This document shows, in pieces, positions 6,157-14,353 of a stretch of 64,000 bases of DNA. How positions within the stretch are numbered: the stretch's first letter is position 1; the number at the start of each line of letters is the position of its first letter. Position numbers and translations under genes: made by a program. The stretch is from a virus, in the IMG/VR virus record IMGVR_UViG_3300042868_007692, positions 1 through 64,000 of that record; one strand, written 5' to 3'. A model generated the notes under the pieces. It searched no databases. It was not told the DNA's origin and saw only the letters and a program-made list of their open reading frames with translations.

Positions 6157-6798
6157 ATGAATACACAAATTTCAAACACAGAAAATCAAGGAGTAAGAAA
6201 ATCAGTTACTAAATCTCCTTTAGAAGTAACAAGAGTGCATGCAACTGCTTATCAAAAAGAGGGAACTCTTACAGCAGAAATTAAACAGACTGTGACTACA
6301 AAGTCATTTTACCCATCAAAGTCTGTAAGCAACAATATGCAAGATAATCCTTTTGCAAATTCAGATTTTGGATTTGAAGAAAAAGAATATAGTGCAGATG
6401 AAAAAAGAGTTGCATGGGTTGATGTTCCTGCAGGTTCTACTGTAGAATCTGTAGTAGCTAAATTAGCTGCTTTACCTACAGCTACAATCCGTAAAGTATT
6501 GGCTAATAGACCAATCATTACTGATAGCCAACAATATGCTATTAGTGCAGGATTAACTTCAATGGATGCTATTGCTGATAAGCAAGTAGTTAGATATCCA
6601 GAAGGAAATCCACAAGCAGGACAACTAATCTTAAAAGATGGTAAACCTCAATATAAAGCTACATACTTTAAGAATGCAGCTATTGAAGACCAAGATTTAA
6701 GAACTGCAGATCCTGCTGATTTTTATGCTACTCCTACTATGAAAGTAGAATTAGCTGGTATTACAACTACTATCTCAGCAGAGCAAAGTGTATTGTAA
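6157..6798 (+). CDS. Unknown 213-residue protein
   Basis: The frame is open from a TTG at 6118, but ATG at 6157 (MNTQISNTENQG) is preferred because the upstream extension is atypical. The product is Thr/Ser/Ala-rich with an N-terminal low-complexity part (residues 1-60) and a C-terminal domain containing VPAGSTVESVVAKLAALP, a predicted helix, and IRKVLANRPIITDSQQYAI. There is no membrane segment. It has its own terminator at 6817. Its composition resembles an abundantly made structural or nucleic-acid-associated protein, but the role is unknown. Confidence 0.7.
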   Translation: MNTQISNTENQGVRKSVTKSPLEVTRVHATAYQKEGTLTAEIKQTVTTKSFYPSKSVSNNMQDNPFANSDFGFEEKEYSADEKRVAWVDVPAGSTVESVVAKLAALPTATIRKVLANRPIITDSQQYAISAGLTSMDAIADKQVVRYPEGNPQAGQLILKDGKPQYKATYFKNAAIEDQDLRTADPADFYATPTMKVELAGITTTISAEQSVL

Positions 6799-6816
6799 TA
6801 AATAGACAGTAAAATT

Positions 6817-6849
6817 AGAGAGTGAGGATATTTCCTTACTCTCTTTTTT
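6817..6849 (+). terminator. Intrinsic terminator
   Basis: AGAGAGT (6817-6823) pairs with ACTCTCT (6838-6844). An inner AGGA/TCCT extends the stem, and TTTTT follows at 6845-6849. It ends the 6157-6798 transcript. Confidence 0.85.
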
Positions 6850-6868
6850 ATTTCTAAGAGTACTTACC

Positions 6869-6876
6869 TATTTTTG
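6869..6876 (+). promoter_or_regulatory. Bacteroidetes-type -7 box TATTTTTG
   Basis: TATTTTTG matches the TAnnTTTG consensus used by the primary sigma factor of Bacteroidetes. It lies between a terminator and the ATG at 6908. A -33 TTTG is not obvious, so strength is uncertain. Confidence 0.5.
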
Positions 6877-6907
6877 TAAATTGTTAAATCAACCTAAATT
6901 ACTTATT

Positions 6908-7210
6908 ATGAGTCAAAAAAAAGAATTAACCTTGCTTAAAGGTTTTTATGTTAATATCTCTGAACCAATTACTTTAGTTTCTAAAGAAGGTCCAGCTAAA
7001 AAAAGAGCTGTAGTAACTATTGAAACTGCAGATGGTCAAGTAGGTTTCTTTGAAGTAAGAGATGCTATTATAAACAGAATTAATAAGCTAGGCTTATTAC
7101 AAGGAGATGAAATCACTATTGGATTTGTATTCATAGGTGTTAAGAAGAATGATAAAATTTATAACAATTTATTTATAAATCAGATAGATTATGTCAACTC
7201 AAGAGGATAG
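6908..7210 (+). CDS. DUF3127-like putative OB-fold single-strand binding protein
   Basis: ATG at 6908 gives a 100-residue product; an upstream TTG at 6881 is less likely. The pattern KGFYVNISEPI, RAVVTIETADGQVGFFEVRDAIINRI, GDEITIGFVFIGV and IYNNLFINQIDYV resembles the Bacteroidetes DUF3127 family (strands, then FExxxD, then GDxVxVxFxxxG, then YFNxLxxxxI). That family is predicted to adopt an OB fold and bind nucleic acid. It overlaps the next gene by 20 bases and is translationally coupled to it. A DNA-binding role in replication is inferred. Confidence 0.5.
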   Translation: MSQKKELTLLKGFYVNISEPITLVSKEGPAKKRAVVTIETADGQVGFFEVRDAIINRINKLGLLQGDEITIGFVFIGVKKNDKIYNNLFINQIDYVNSRG

Positions 7211-7640
7211 AAATAGAAAAATTACAGATGCTAATTTACAATTCTTAGTATTACTAAATTTAGTAATTGAAAAGATAGAATACTTAGAAACTGAAGGGTT
7301 TATTTATGGCTCTCTTAAAAACTTTCTTAAGAATGGTAAAAAACAATTTGAATCTTTTATTAGTAAAGTATTTAAAATTCAAGATACTATAGAAGAAGAC
7401 ACTGCTTTAAGTTCAAGTACTAAACTTCTTGTTATGCAAGAAAGAGTAGAAAAAGCTTTAGAAAATGATTACATTATTACTTCTGAAGAAAGAATGTTAA
7501 GAGCAAAAGCCATATTAAAAGACTATATTACTCCTGTTTATGAATTAGGAGATAGTCCAGAAAAATTAGAGCTTAAAAAAGAGCTTTTAATAGATGAAGT
7601 TTTAGAAAAAATGTATGAAAAAAATCTATTTAATTTTTAG
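7191..7640 (+). CDS. Unknown helical protein
   Basis: This 149-residue protein is predicted mainly alpha-helical and rich in Glu, Lys and Leu, with no cysteine-rich or membrane segment. The start at 7191 overlaps the preceding gene by 20 bases. It is two bases from the next gene, indicating an operon with the DUF3127-like gene. No family is recognised. Confidence 0.65.
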   Translation: MSTQEDRNRKITDANLQFLVLLNLVIEKIEYLETEGFIYGSLKNFLKNGKKQFESFISKVFKIQDTIEEDTALSSSTKLLVMQERVEKALENDYIITSEERMLRAKAILKDYITPVYELGDSPEKLELKKELLIDEVLEKMYEKNLFNF

Positions 7641-7642
7641 TT

Positions 7643-8413
7643 ATGAAAAACATACACGTATTACCAACAGAGAAACCAAGTAATTTATTATTATGTATAA
7701 AAAGTTATACAGAACATAAAGATACACCAGCAGAAAATTCAGATAATAAAGGTAATTTTAGATTAGGTTTTGGTATATACTCTAATACCGAATTTTATCA
7801 ACATCAAAACATCTACATCACTTCTGATGAAGATATTAAAGTTGATGAATATTATTTAGGTGATGACAATCAAATTTATTGCTTAGTATCTAAAGTTAAT
7901 TGTAATGGTAAAAAAATCATCCTAACAACAGACCAAGACTTAATCAAAGATGGGATACAAGCTATTGATGATGAGTTTTTAGAATGGTTTGTAAAGAATC
8001 CAAGTTGCGAATATGTTGAGATTAAGAAAGGTAGCTATAATCTTAGTCCAATGGAAGAAAGGTTAGAAAAAGAATATGTTCCAAAGGGTACATTTGATAC
8101 TTATAAAATCATCATTCCACAAGAAGAACCTAAACAAGATAGAACTTGTACAAATAATTGTTCTGTAGTTTGCGGAGAATGTCAAATATTAGAACCTAAA
8201 CCATTGCTGTCAGTAGAATGGTTATTACGTTATATTGAAGACTTAAATAATAAAGGTTATACTTTCATACCAAGTTCTAATAAAGAAATAGTTGAACATA
8301 TTAAACAAATGGAAAAAGACAATATGATTGCCTTTTTAAAATTTGTTTTTCAACAAGATGGTTTTGATTATGAACAAGCTTATAATAATTTTTTAAAACA
8401 ACAAATATTATGA
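7643..8413 (+). CDS. Conserved Bacteroidetes-phage type hypothetical protein
   Basis: The 256-residue product has a layout I associate with proteins common in Bacteroidetes phages and islands: MKNIHVLPT..KPS at the start, then a beta-rich region with KIILTTDQDLIKDGIQAIDDEFLEWFVKNPSCEYVE-type core, then YKIIIP. A cysteine cluster (CTNNCSVVCGEC, about residues 172-184) may bind zinc. The C-terminal helical part begins SVEWLLRYIEDLNNKG. The biochemical role is unknown. It overlaps the next gene by four bases (ATGA). Confidence 0.7.
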   Translation: MKNIHVLPTEKPSNLLLCIKSYTEHKDTPAENSDNKGNFRLGFGIYSNTEFYQHQNIYITSDEDIKVDEYYLGDDNQIYCLVSKVNCNGKKIILTTDQDLIKDGIQAIDDEFLEWFVKNPSCEYVEIKKGSYNLSPMEERLEKEYVPKGTFDTYKIIIPQEEPKQDRTCTNNCSVVCGECQILEPKPLLSVEWLLRYIEDLNNKGYTFIPSSNKEIVEHIKQMEKDNMIAFLKFVFQQDGFDYEQAYNNFLKQQIL

Positions 8414-8859
8414 AACTAATAAAAATGACAGATTTTGTTTTAAGTTTTGGAACAGAATCAAATAGATGTAATTATGAACAAGCCTATGATAGAATTTCTT
8501 CTTACGCTATATTCTTAAAAACAAACTTAAATTTAGGTATGTTTATCCCTTGTGATGAAAAAATGAACATTTTAAAAAAACCTAAAAATAAAAGTAATTT
8601 AGGTAGCGGAAAAACTGATGCTGTTGAATTACTAAAATACGAAAATAAGTTAAGAGATTACAATTATGCATTATCAAAAGTGTTATTCAAAGATTTTCAT
8701 TTACACATAGATTATGAAGATAACTTTAAAAAATGCGTTGCTGTTCCTGGCTTTGTTTTACCATTTGAAGTATTATACACAATGAAAATTGAGGATATTG
8801 TTGATAACGATATTGAACTTACAAGGATTGGTATTAATGCAATAAATTATAAATATTAA
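8410..8859 (+). CDS. Unknown 149-residue protein
   Basis: The gene starts by a four-base overlap with the preceding stop. The product contains NYEQAYDRISSYAIFLKTNLNLGMFIPCDE and a Lys-rich stretch, with no recognised motif. The repeated element DYEQAYNNFLK at the end of the previous protein and NYEQAYDR here is a small similarity between neighbours. Function is unknown. Confidence 0.65.
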   Translation: MKLIKMTDFVLSFGTESNRCNYEQAYDRISSYAIFLKTNLNLGMFIPCDEKMNILKKPKNKSNLGSGKTDAVELLKYENKLRDYNYALSKVLFKDFHLHIDYEDNFKKCVAVPGFVLPFEVLYTMKIEDIVDNDIELTRIGINAINYKY

Positions 8860-8862
8860 AAA

Positions 8863-9022
8863 TACTAAAATACATCAAGGATTAGAAAAATCAGAATTAA
8901 GAGATTTTTTTTCAATATCATTACTTAGAAATTTAGAAAAATTAATAAATAATGAAAGAGAACAAGTTTTTAAAGATAATGAATTTATAAAAAATGGTTT
9001 GAACAATTTAAAAAGAAATAAG
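8863..9022 (+). other. Short stretch with an ATG-less open frame
   Basis: Between the gene ending at 8859 and the ATG at 9023 one frame stays open without an ATG or GTG start (product-like segment HQGLEKSELRDFFSISLL, then NLEKLINNEREQ). It is in frame with the next gene, for which TTG at 8999 would also be a possible start. It may be the remnant of a longer N-terminus or of a fused gene. Confidence 0.3.
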
Positions 9023-9223
9023 ATGACAGCAGTAGAATGGTTGATTAATGAATTGCAAAATAGTCCAGCATTTCATTCACAATTTTTTAAAGACGAATTT
9101 CAACAAGCCAAAGAAATGGAAAAGCAACAGATTATTGATGCTTATAAACAAGGATTTTCTGATTGTGATGATATAGGTATTAGTGTATATGATGAATACT
9201 ACAACAAAACATTTAACAAATAA
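9023..9223 (+). CDS. Small conserved-looking protein starting MTAVEWL
   Basis: The 66-residue product starts MTAVEWLINEL and has a central helix rich in Gln and Lys (FQQAKEMEKQQIIDAYKQGF) followed by an acidic tail, a style common among small Bacteroidetes-phage proteins. ATG 9023 is chosen over TTG 8999 on that basis. It ends four bases before the DNA polymerase start. Function is unknown. Confidence 0.6.
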   Translation: MTAVEWLINELQNSPAFHSQFFKDEFQQAKEMEKQQIIDAYKQGFSDCDDIGISVYDEYYNKTFNK

Positions 9224-9227
9224 CATT

Positions 9228-11114
9228 ATGAGATACTGCGTATTTGACATTGAAACAGATGGTTTACTTGAACAACTAACTAGACTTCATTGCCTTGTAG
9301 CTCATGTTTATGAAGATAATCAATTTCTAAAAGAGTATGTTATTACAAATCCTTGGGAATTGGCTAATTTCTTAAGTACACAAAAGATTCTAGTAGGTCA
9401 TAATGTCAAAAGATATGATTTTCCTGCTATTAAAAAACTAACTGGATATGAACATAAAGGTAAAGTAATAGATACTTTAGCTTTATCTTGGTATTTATAT
9501 CCAGAAAGAAAAGAGCATGGATTAGAGTCTTGGGGAGTAGAGATAGGAGTAGCTAAACCTTTTATTTCAGATTGGGAAAACCTTAGTACTGAAGATTATG
9601 TTAACAGATGTAAGACAGATGTTATTATTAATACTATTCTCTTTGGAAATTTTATTTCTTATCTTGAAGAACTGTATTCAGAATCTTCTTATGAAGGTAT
9701 CATAGCATATTTAACTTGGAAGTTAGATTGTGCTGCAGAACAAGAAGCCAATCCTTTAACTATAGACAGAGAACATTGTATAAATACTTTAGGTATTTTG
9801 AATACTCTTGTAGAAGAAAGAAAAGCTAATCTTGCCGCAGTTATGCCTAAAATTGAGAAATATGCAGTAAAAAAGAAACCGGCTAAGATGTTTACTGTTA
9901 AGGGAGAATTGACTAAAGCAGGAATAGCTTGGTTAGAATTACTTGCAGACAATGATTTAGAAGCAGATTTTGATGGAGAATTAAGCTTACTTAAATCTAC
10001 AGAAGAACCTAATCCTACCTCAACAGCCCAATTAAAAGCTTGGCTTTTTCAATTAGGTTGGCAACCTACAGTGTTTAATTACACACCTAATAAACAAAGA
10101 GAAGTAAGACCTATTCCTCAAATCCAAACTAAAGAACAAAAATTATGTCCCAACATTTTAGTCTTAGCTGAAACTCATCCTGTTCTAAATGAACTTAAAG
10201 GATTATTCATGCTTCAACATAGAATTGGAATATTAAAAGGTTTCTTAGAATGTTCTGATGAATCAGGTAAAATGCAAGCTCAAATAGCAGGATTTACAAA
10301 TACTTTAAGATTTAAACATAAAAAGCCAGTTACTAACTTACCTTCTGTAGAGAAACCTTATGGTAAAGAAATTAGAGGAGCTATTATCTCCCCTAGTGAT
10401 AACCATTTATTTTGTGGTAGTGATATGAGTTCATTGGAAGACACTACTAAACAACACTACATGTATTTTTATGATCCTGACTATGTAACACAAATGAGAG
10501 TGCCAGGGTTTGACCCTCATCTTGATATTGCTGTGTTATCAGGTATGCTTACACCTGAACAGGTTAATGAGCATAAGCTTTATGAAGCCACAAAAGGAGA
10601 ACAAGGGACATCTTACAAGAAGGTAAGAAGTAAGGCTAAAGTAGTAAACTTTTCAGGTATTTATGGTGCAGGTCCACCTAAGATTGCTTTAACTACAGGT
10701 ATGTCTTTAGAAGAAGCTACTTTGCTACATAAGATTTATTGGCAAAGAAATAAGTCTGTAAAACAAATAGCTAAAGATTGTTTAGTAAAGACTGTTAGAA
10801 AGCAAATGTGGTTGTATAATCCTGTAAGTAGCTTTTGGTATTCTTTGAGGACAGATAAAGATAGATTTAGTACTTTGAATCAAGGTACTGGAGTTTATTG
10901 TTTTGATACTCATATTAGAAATGTAAGGAAACAAGGAATTGTTATTAACCTTCAATATCATGATGAGATTGGGTTCTCTTTACTTAAACAAGACAAAGAA
11001 GTAACTTCAGCTAAGTTACATAAAGCCATAGAGTTAACTAATCAACAATTATGTTTAAATGTTCCTTTAGGAATAAGTATTGACTATGGAGACAACTATG
11101 CAGAGTGCCATTAA
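9228..11114 (+). CDS. polA-like: Family A DNA polymerase with 3'-5' exonuclease domain
   Basis: Replicative DNA polymerase of 628 residues. The start MRYCVFDIETDG at 9228 is preferred over an in-frame ATG at 9183 inside the previous gene. The exonuclease domain has D7/E9 (FDIETD), a GHNVKRYDFPA segment and a later DVIINT block. The polymerase domain shows motif A as D399 in DMSSLED, motif B near residues 469-482 (SKAKVVNFSGIYGAGPPK) and motif C at 578-580 (YHDE). No 5'-3' exonuclease domain is present, as is usual for phage enzymes. Motif A differs from the common DYSQIE pattern. It belongs with the helicases and primase downstream. Confidence 0.9.
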   Translation: MRYCVFDIETDGLLEQLTRLHCLVAHVYEDNQFLKEYVITNPWELANFLSTQKILVGHNVKRYDFPAIKKLTGYEHKGKVIDTLALSWYLYPERKEHGLESWGVEIGVAKPFISDWENLSTEDYVNRCKTDVIINTILFGNFISYLEELYSESSYEGIIAYLTWKLDCAAEQEANPLTIDREHCINTLGILNTLVEERKANLAAVMPKIEKYAVKKKPAKMFTVKGELTKAGIAWLELLADNDLEADFDGELSLLKSTEEPNPTSTAQLKAWLFQLGWQPTVFNYTPNKQREVRPIPQIQTKEQKLCPNILVLAETHPVLNELKGLFMLQHRIGILKGFLECSDESGKMQAQIAGFTNTLRFKHKKPVTNLPSVEKPYGKEIRGAIISPSDNHLFCGSDMSSLEDTTKQHYMYFYDPDYVTQMRVPGFDPHLDIAVLSGMLTPEQVNEHKLYEATKGEQGTSYKKVRSKAKVVNFSGIYGAGPPKIALTTGMSLEEATLLHKIYWQRNKSVKQIAKDCLVKTVRKQMWLYNPVSSFWYSLRTDKDRFSTLNQGTGVYCFDTHIRNVRKQGIVINLQYHDEIGFSLLKQDKEVTSAKLHKAIELTNQQLCLNVPLGISIDYGDNYAECH

Positions 11115-11352
11115 TTACACAAATTTTTTTCAATTCTTCTTACATATTCCTGTAGCAGTATTTGAAGATATAAGTGATGAAGAAATAATAGGAGATTGCT
11201 ATGAAATGGCAGCTTATCCTATTGTTATTATAAGAAATCCTAAACATCCTTTATTTATTCAAATAAAAACAGAATTTAAAAAGAAAGGAATAGAACAAGA
11301 ACTTAAATGTATAGTCTTAGCAATAGGCTATAATAATCCGTATTTATCATGA
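11098..11352 (+). CDS. Unknown 84-residue protein between polymerase and helicase
   Basis: The ATG at 11098 overlaps the end of the polymerase gene by 17 bases; an upstream ATG at 11080 in the same frame is possible. The product contains FHIPVAVFEDISDEEIIGDCYE-like strands and a helix, ending GYNNPYLS, without known motifs. Its stop overlaps the helicase start (ATGA at 11349), implying translational coupling and a replication-related role. Confidence 0.6.
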   Translation: MQSAINYTNFFQFFLHIPVAVFEDISDEEIIGDCYEMAAYPIVIIRNPKHPLFIQIKTEFKKKGIEQELKCIVLAIGYNNPYLS

Positions 11353-12380
11353 GAAAGTATTTTAGAGAGTTAGAGGAACTCTTTCAAAACCCAAAGTCAA
11401 TTTTAACTTATATTGATAAAATAGAAGTTTTAAGAGAGAAAATTACAGAGCCCTTAGCTGTAGTTGAATTTGTAAATAAAGTTAGGGAAAAGGTACAGGT
11501 TGAAGCCATACAAGCTGTTGTAGATAATAATGGTGGCATGGTAGCTATGGCTACAGGTTCAGGTAAGTCTAGAGTAGCAGTTGAACTAGCTAAATTTTAT
11601 TGTAAACCTTCTTCTAAATTTAAAGAAATTGCAGTTGTAGTTCCCACAGAAAAACTTAGAGATGAAAACTGGAAAGAAGAGTTTTATAAATGGGATGCTG
11701 CTGTAGAATGGAGTGCTGTAACAGGATTGTGTTATGCTTCTGGCTCTAAGATAGTCAATAAGAATTTTGAATTAGCTATTCTTGATGAAGGACATAATAT
11801 TACAGAACTTTCTTCAGAGTTTTTCTTAAACAATGAAGTAGAAAGAGCTGTATTACTTACTGCAACTCCTCCTTCAGATCCTATTAAGAAACAAATCTTA
11901 TCTGATTTAGGTATTGAGCTTGTTTATGAACTTACTTTAGATCAAGCTGTAAGATTAGGTTTTGTAGCACCATATAAGATTACTGTTATTACAGTACCTT
12001 TAGATGCTACAACTAAAAATATTCCTGGAGGAAATAAGTTGAGACCTTTTATGACTACTGAAGCAGCATGCTATGCTTATTGGAATAAAAGAGTTCAAGC
12101 TTGTTTTGGAGATACTACTGCTCAAGGTAAAGCTAAAATGAAGTTTGCTATTTTAGGTAGAATGCAATTTATTTATAAAATACCTTCTAAAACTCAAGTA
12201 ATCAAGTATTTACTTGACAAAGTGATTCCTAAAGATGATAGAACCATAGTCTTTTGTGGTAACATAGAACAAGCTGAAGAAGTTTGTCCTACTTATTATC
12301 ACTCTAAGTCTGGTAATCAGTTCTATGATGCTTTCAAAGCAGAAAAGATTAATAGATTATCTTGTGTAAAAGCTGTGAAT
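11349..12380 (+). CDS. SF2 DEAD/DEAH-like helicase, exon 1
   Basis: Residues 1-344 carry the N-terminal RecA-like domain: Walker A ATGSGKS (68-74), motif II DEGH (146-149) and motif III TATPP (171-175). The exon ends ...CVKAVN, immediately before an in-frame stop in the intron. Joining T12380 to G13251 restores ...KAVN-EGHNFPGVD, the expected helicase motif V. The spliced gene encodes about 456 residues. Its place beside the polymerase and DnaB-like helicase points to DNA replication or recombination. Confidence 0.88.
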
Positions 12381-12598
12381 TAACCTTAGTTCACATTAAA
12401 CCTCTTTAATTGCTGGAAACCCCTAAAGCCTTGTAAACTACAAAGTAAGATGAAAATCTAAGCTTGAATGTTTAAAAATTACAAGGATGGCTAATGGGCA
12501 ATCAGCAGCTAAGCCCCTGTAAAATGGGGAAAGTTCAACGACTATCAAAACCACATGAGCTTTCATGGAAGGGAGTAGAGTACAAATAATATAAATTA

Positions 12599-12652
12599 TT
12601 TGGAAAAGGGAGGTATTTTATCTATATTTGTGTCCTAAAGCTAAGGACACAA
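12599..12652 (+). promoter_or_regulatory. Promoter embedded in a start-codon hairpin of the intron endonuclease gene
   Basis: TTTG (12599-12602), 20 bases, then TATATTTG (12623-12630) matches the Bacteroidetes promoter. TTGTGTCCT (12628-12636) pairs perfectly with AGGACACAA (12644-12652), and the last A belongs to the start codon. Read-through RNA would hide the start. RNA begun from this promoter, a few bases after 12630, would lack most of the 5' arm and leave it open. Confidence 0.7.
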
Positions 12653-13206
12653 TGGTTAAAATTTATGTATTAAAAGACCCAAGGACTAACATAGTCAGAT
12701 ATGTTGGTGCAACTACTCAAACTCTTAATAGAAGATTAGTAGGGCATGTATGGGATGCTAAAAATCTTTCAGGAACAAGAAAAATAAACTGGATTAAACA
12801 ATTACTAGAATTAGGATTAAAACCTATTATAGAATTAATTGAAGAAACAGAAGAGTGGATTGAAAGAGAAAAACATTGGTATAATTACTATAAAACAATT
12901 ACAGAATTAGTAAATACCAATAATGGAGGGCAAGGAGTATTTAAAAAAGATGCAGATTCTATTAAAAGAACTACAGAAGCTAAATACACCCCTATAATCC
13001 AATATAGTTTAGCAGGAGAAGTAATACAAGAGTGGCTTTGTATAAAAGATGCTACAATAGCATTAGGATTAGCAAGAAACTCAATAAAAAATAACCTTAG
13101 AGGAAGATCTGCAAGTTGTGGAGGTTTTATTTGGAAATATAAAAACAAAGAAACTCCAGAATCAGGTAGAAAACCTTCTTCTAAACATAAAAAATGGATA
13201 AAATAA
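12652..13206 (+). CDS. GIY-YIG homing endonuclease in the helicase intron
   Basis: The 184-residue protein starts MVKIYVLKDP, and the GIY-YIG core reads KIYVLKDPRTNIVRYVG near residues 3-20, followed by NRRLVGHV and a helical region with RE and EKHWYNYY (catalytic Glu candidate). The C-terminal part (PIIQYSLAGEVIQEW, DATIALGLARNSIKNNLRG, CGGFIWKY) is a NUMOD1-type DNA-binding module. The enzyme would cut intron-less helicase alleles to spread the intron. Upstream TTG (12628) was rejected because it falls in the promoter box. Confidence 0.88.
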   Translation: MVKIYVLKDPRTNIVRYVGATTQTLNRRLVGHVWDAKNLSGTRKINWIKQLLELGLKPIIELIEETEEWIEREKHWYNYYKTITELVNTNNGGQGVFKKDADSIKRTTEAKYTPIIQYSLAGEVIQEWLCIKDATIALGLARNSIKNNLRGRSASCGGFIWKYKNKETPESGRKPSSKHKKWIK

Positions 13207-13250
13207 TGATATAGTCTAATCTTTATGGAAACATAAAGTTAATAAAAATG

Positions 13251-13589
13251 GAAGGGCATAACTTCCCTGGAGTTGACTCAGGCATTATAGGTCAATTAAA
13301 TTCTAAAGAGAAAGACTTGGTTCAAAGAATTGGTAGATTAATTAGGTTTAGACCTGGGCATGAAGCACACCTTTATATAGTAATCTCTGAGTCTACTCAA
13401 GATGAAAAATGGTTAGAAAATGCTACTGAAAATCTTAATCAATCTAAGATTGAGTATGTAAGATTTCCTAATTTTAAACAAAGAATAGACACTTTTAAAG
13501 ACATGCCAAAAGCTGATGAAAACTTAGATATGTTTAAAAAAGCTGGAGTAGAAAGTATTCAAATAGGTAAAACTAATTATAAAATCTGA
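13251..13589 (+). CDS. SF2 helicase, exon 2
   Basis: It encodes residues 345-456 of the spliced helicase: motif V completion (EGHNFPGVD) and motif VI QRIGRLIRFRPG, the arginine-finger region, at about 369-380. The exon has no ribosome-binding site of its own. An ATG at 13248 overlaps the intron end and is probably not used. The C-terminus ends KTNYKI. Splicing is needed for a complete enzyme, because exon 1 lacks motifs V-VI. Confidence 0.85.
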   Translation, partial: EGHNFPGVDSGIIGQLNSKEKDLVQRIGRLIRFRPGHEAHLYIVISESTQDEKWLENATENLNQSKIEYVRFPNFKQRIDTFKDMPKADENLDMFKKAGVESIQIGKTNYKI

Positions 13590-13593
13590 TTTC

Positions 13594-13824
13594 ATGAGTC
13601 TAATTGCTTATTACAGACACTTAGGAAAAGGTAAGTTTAAGCAAATTACAGCAGAAGATGTTAAAAAGCTTAAAGAGATAAATTTAACTAGTGCAGTATT
13701 AACTATTGATAAGATTATGTTTATCAATAACTTTAATACTGCATTTAGTGTGACAGAATGTAAACAAATATTAGAATTTGTAGAATCCTTAAAACAAAAA
13801 GATGACAGTAAATCCACAAATTAA
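13594..13824 (+). CDS. Unknown 76-residue protein
   Basis: The gene starts four bases after the helicase stop and overlaps the next gene by 23 bases. The product contains AYYRHLGKGKFKQITAEDV and TECKQILEFVESLKQ, a small alpha/beta layout, with no known motif. Co-transcription with the helicase and the following replication genes is likely. Confidence 0.6.
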   Translation: MSLIAYYRHLGKGKFKQITAEDVKKLKEINLTSAVLTIDKIMFINNFNTAFSVTECKQILEFVESLKQKDDSKSTN

Positions 13825-14353
13825 ATCAGTTCTACAGCAATTTAATATTCCTGTAGAAGATGGCTTAGCTTATCTTTTGTCTATTTATTTTGATTGTAGA
13901 CCCTCTTATACACCCACACTCTTAGTACAAAGAATGAATGTAACTAATATTCTTGGCATTGATGCTAATAGGCAAGTTATATGGCATATCCCTTTATTTG
14001 AAAAGGGAGATTCTGAAGACAAATGGCAATGGGTATTTGAGTGGAATGCAAATTTCAAAGCAATAAATAAACTAAGAAAAGCTAGTGACAAAGATGTTCT
14101 TATTAGAATGAAAGCTTTCTTTGCTGATAACCCTGATGTAAGAAAAGAAGAAGTGATTGGAGCTACTAAGCTCTATTTTAATTCTTTGACTAGTGCTGAG
14201 TATCTTATTACTTCTCACTATTTTATATCTAAAGGAGTAGGCAGAGATAGGACTTCTGCTTTATATGAATGGGTTGAAAAGTATAGAGATGCAATGACTG
14301 AAACAAAATCAGACAGTGCTTTTCCTACTGATTTAGCCACAACAATGCAATAA
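13802..14353 (+). CDS. Unknown protein coupled to the DnaB-like helicase
   Basis: This 183-residue protein shares its stop with the start of the helicase gene (overlap at 14353), so the two are translationally coupled. The sequence includes QWVFEWNANFKAINKLRK and a helical C-terminal region (TKLYFNSLTSAEYLITSHYFISKG) that could bind a partner. Given this coupling, a loader or accessory factor for the helicase is an inference. No family is recognised. Confidence 0.65.
   Translation: MTVNPQIKSVLQQFNIPVEDGLAYLLSIYFDCRPSYTPTLLVQRMNVTNILGIDANRQVIWHIPLFEKGDSEDKWQWVFEWNANFKAINKLRKASDKDVLIRMKAFFADNPDVRKEEVIGATKLYFNSLTSAEYLITSHYFISKGVGRDRTSALYEWVEKYRDAMTETKSDSAFPTDLATTMQ

Larger units (their letters stand above)
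12381..13250 (+). mobile_element. Group I intron in the SF2 helicase gene, with GIY-YIG endonuclease
   Basis: The interruption removes itself cleanly at the codon level (exon 1 ends in T, intron ends in G13250). The core is recognisable: TTGCTGGAAACCCC near 12410, ATGGCTAATGGGCAATCAGC at 12487, and the P7 halves GACTAT (near 12540) and ATAGTC (near 13211), separated by the endonuclease gene. A 23-base core block is identical to the intron in the ATPase gene (18196-18218). Insertion is at conserved helicase motif V, typical of homing into conserved sites. Confidence 0.85.

Noticed and set aside
12381-13250. Helicase broken by frameshift or stop (pseudogene)
   Set aside because: The downstream exon resumes exactly at motif V in frame, and the interruption has a group I core plus endonuclease gene, so splicing explains it better.
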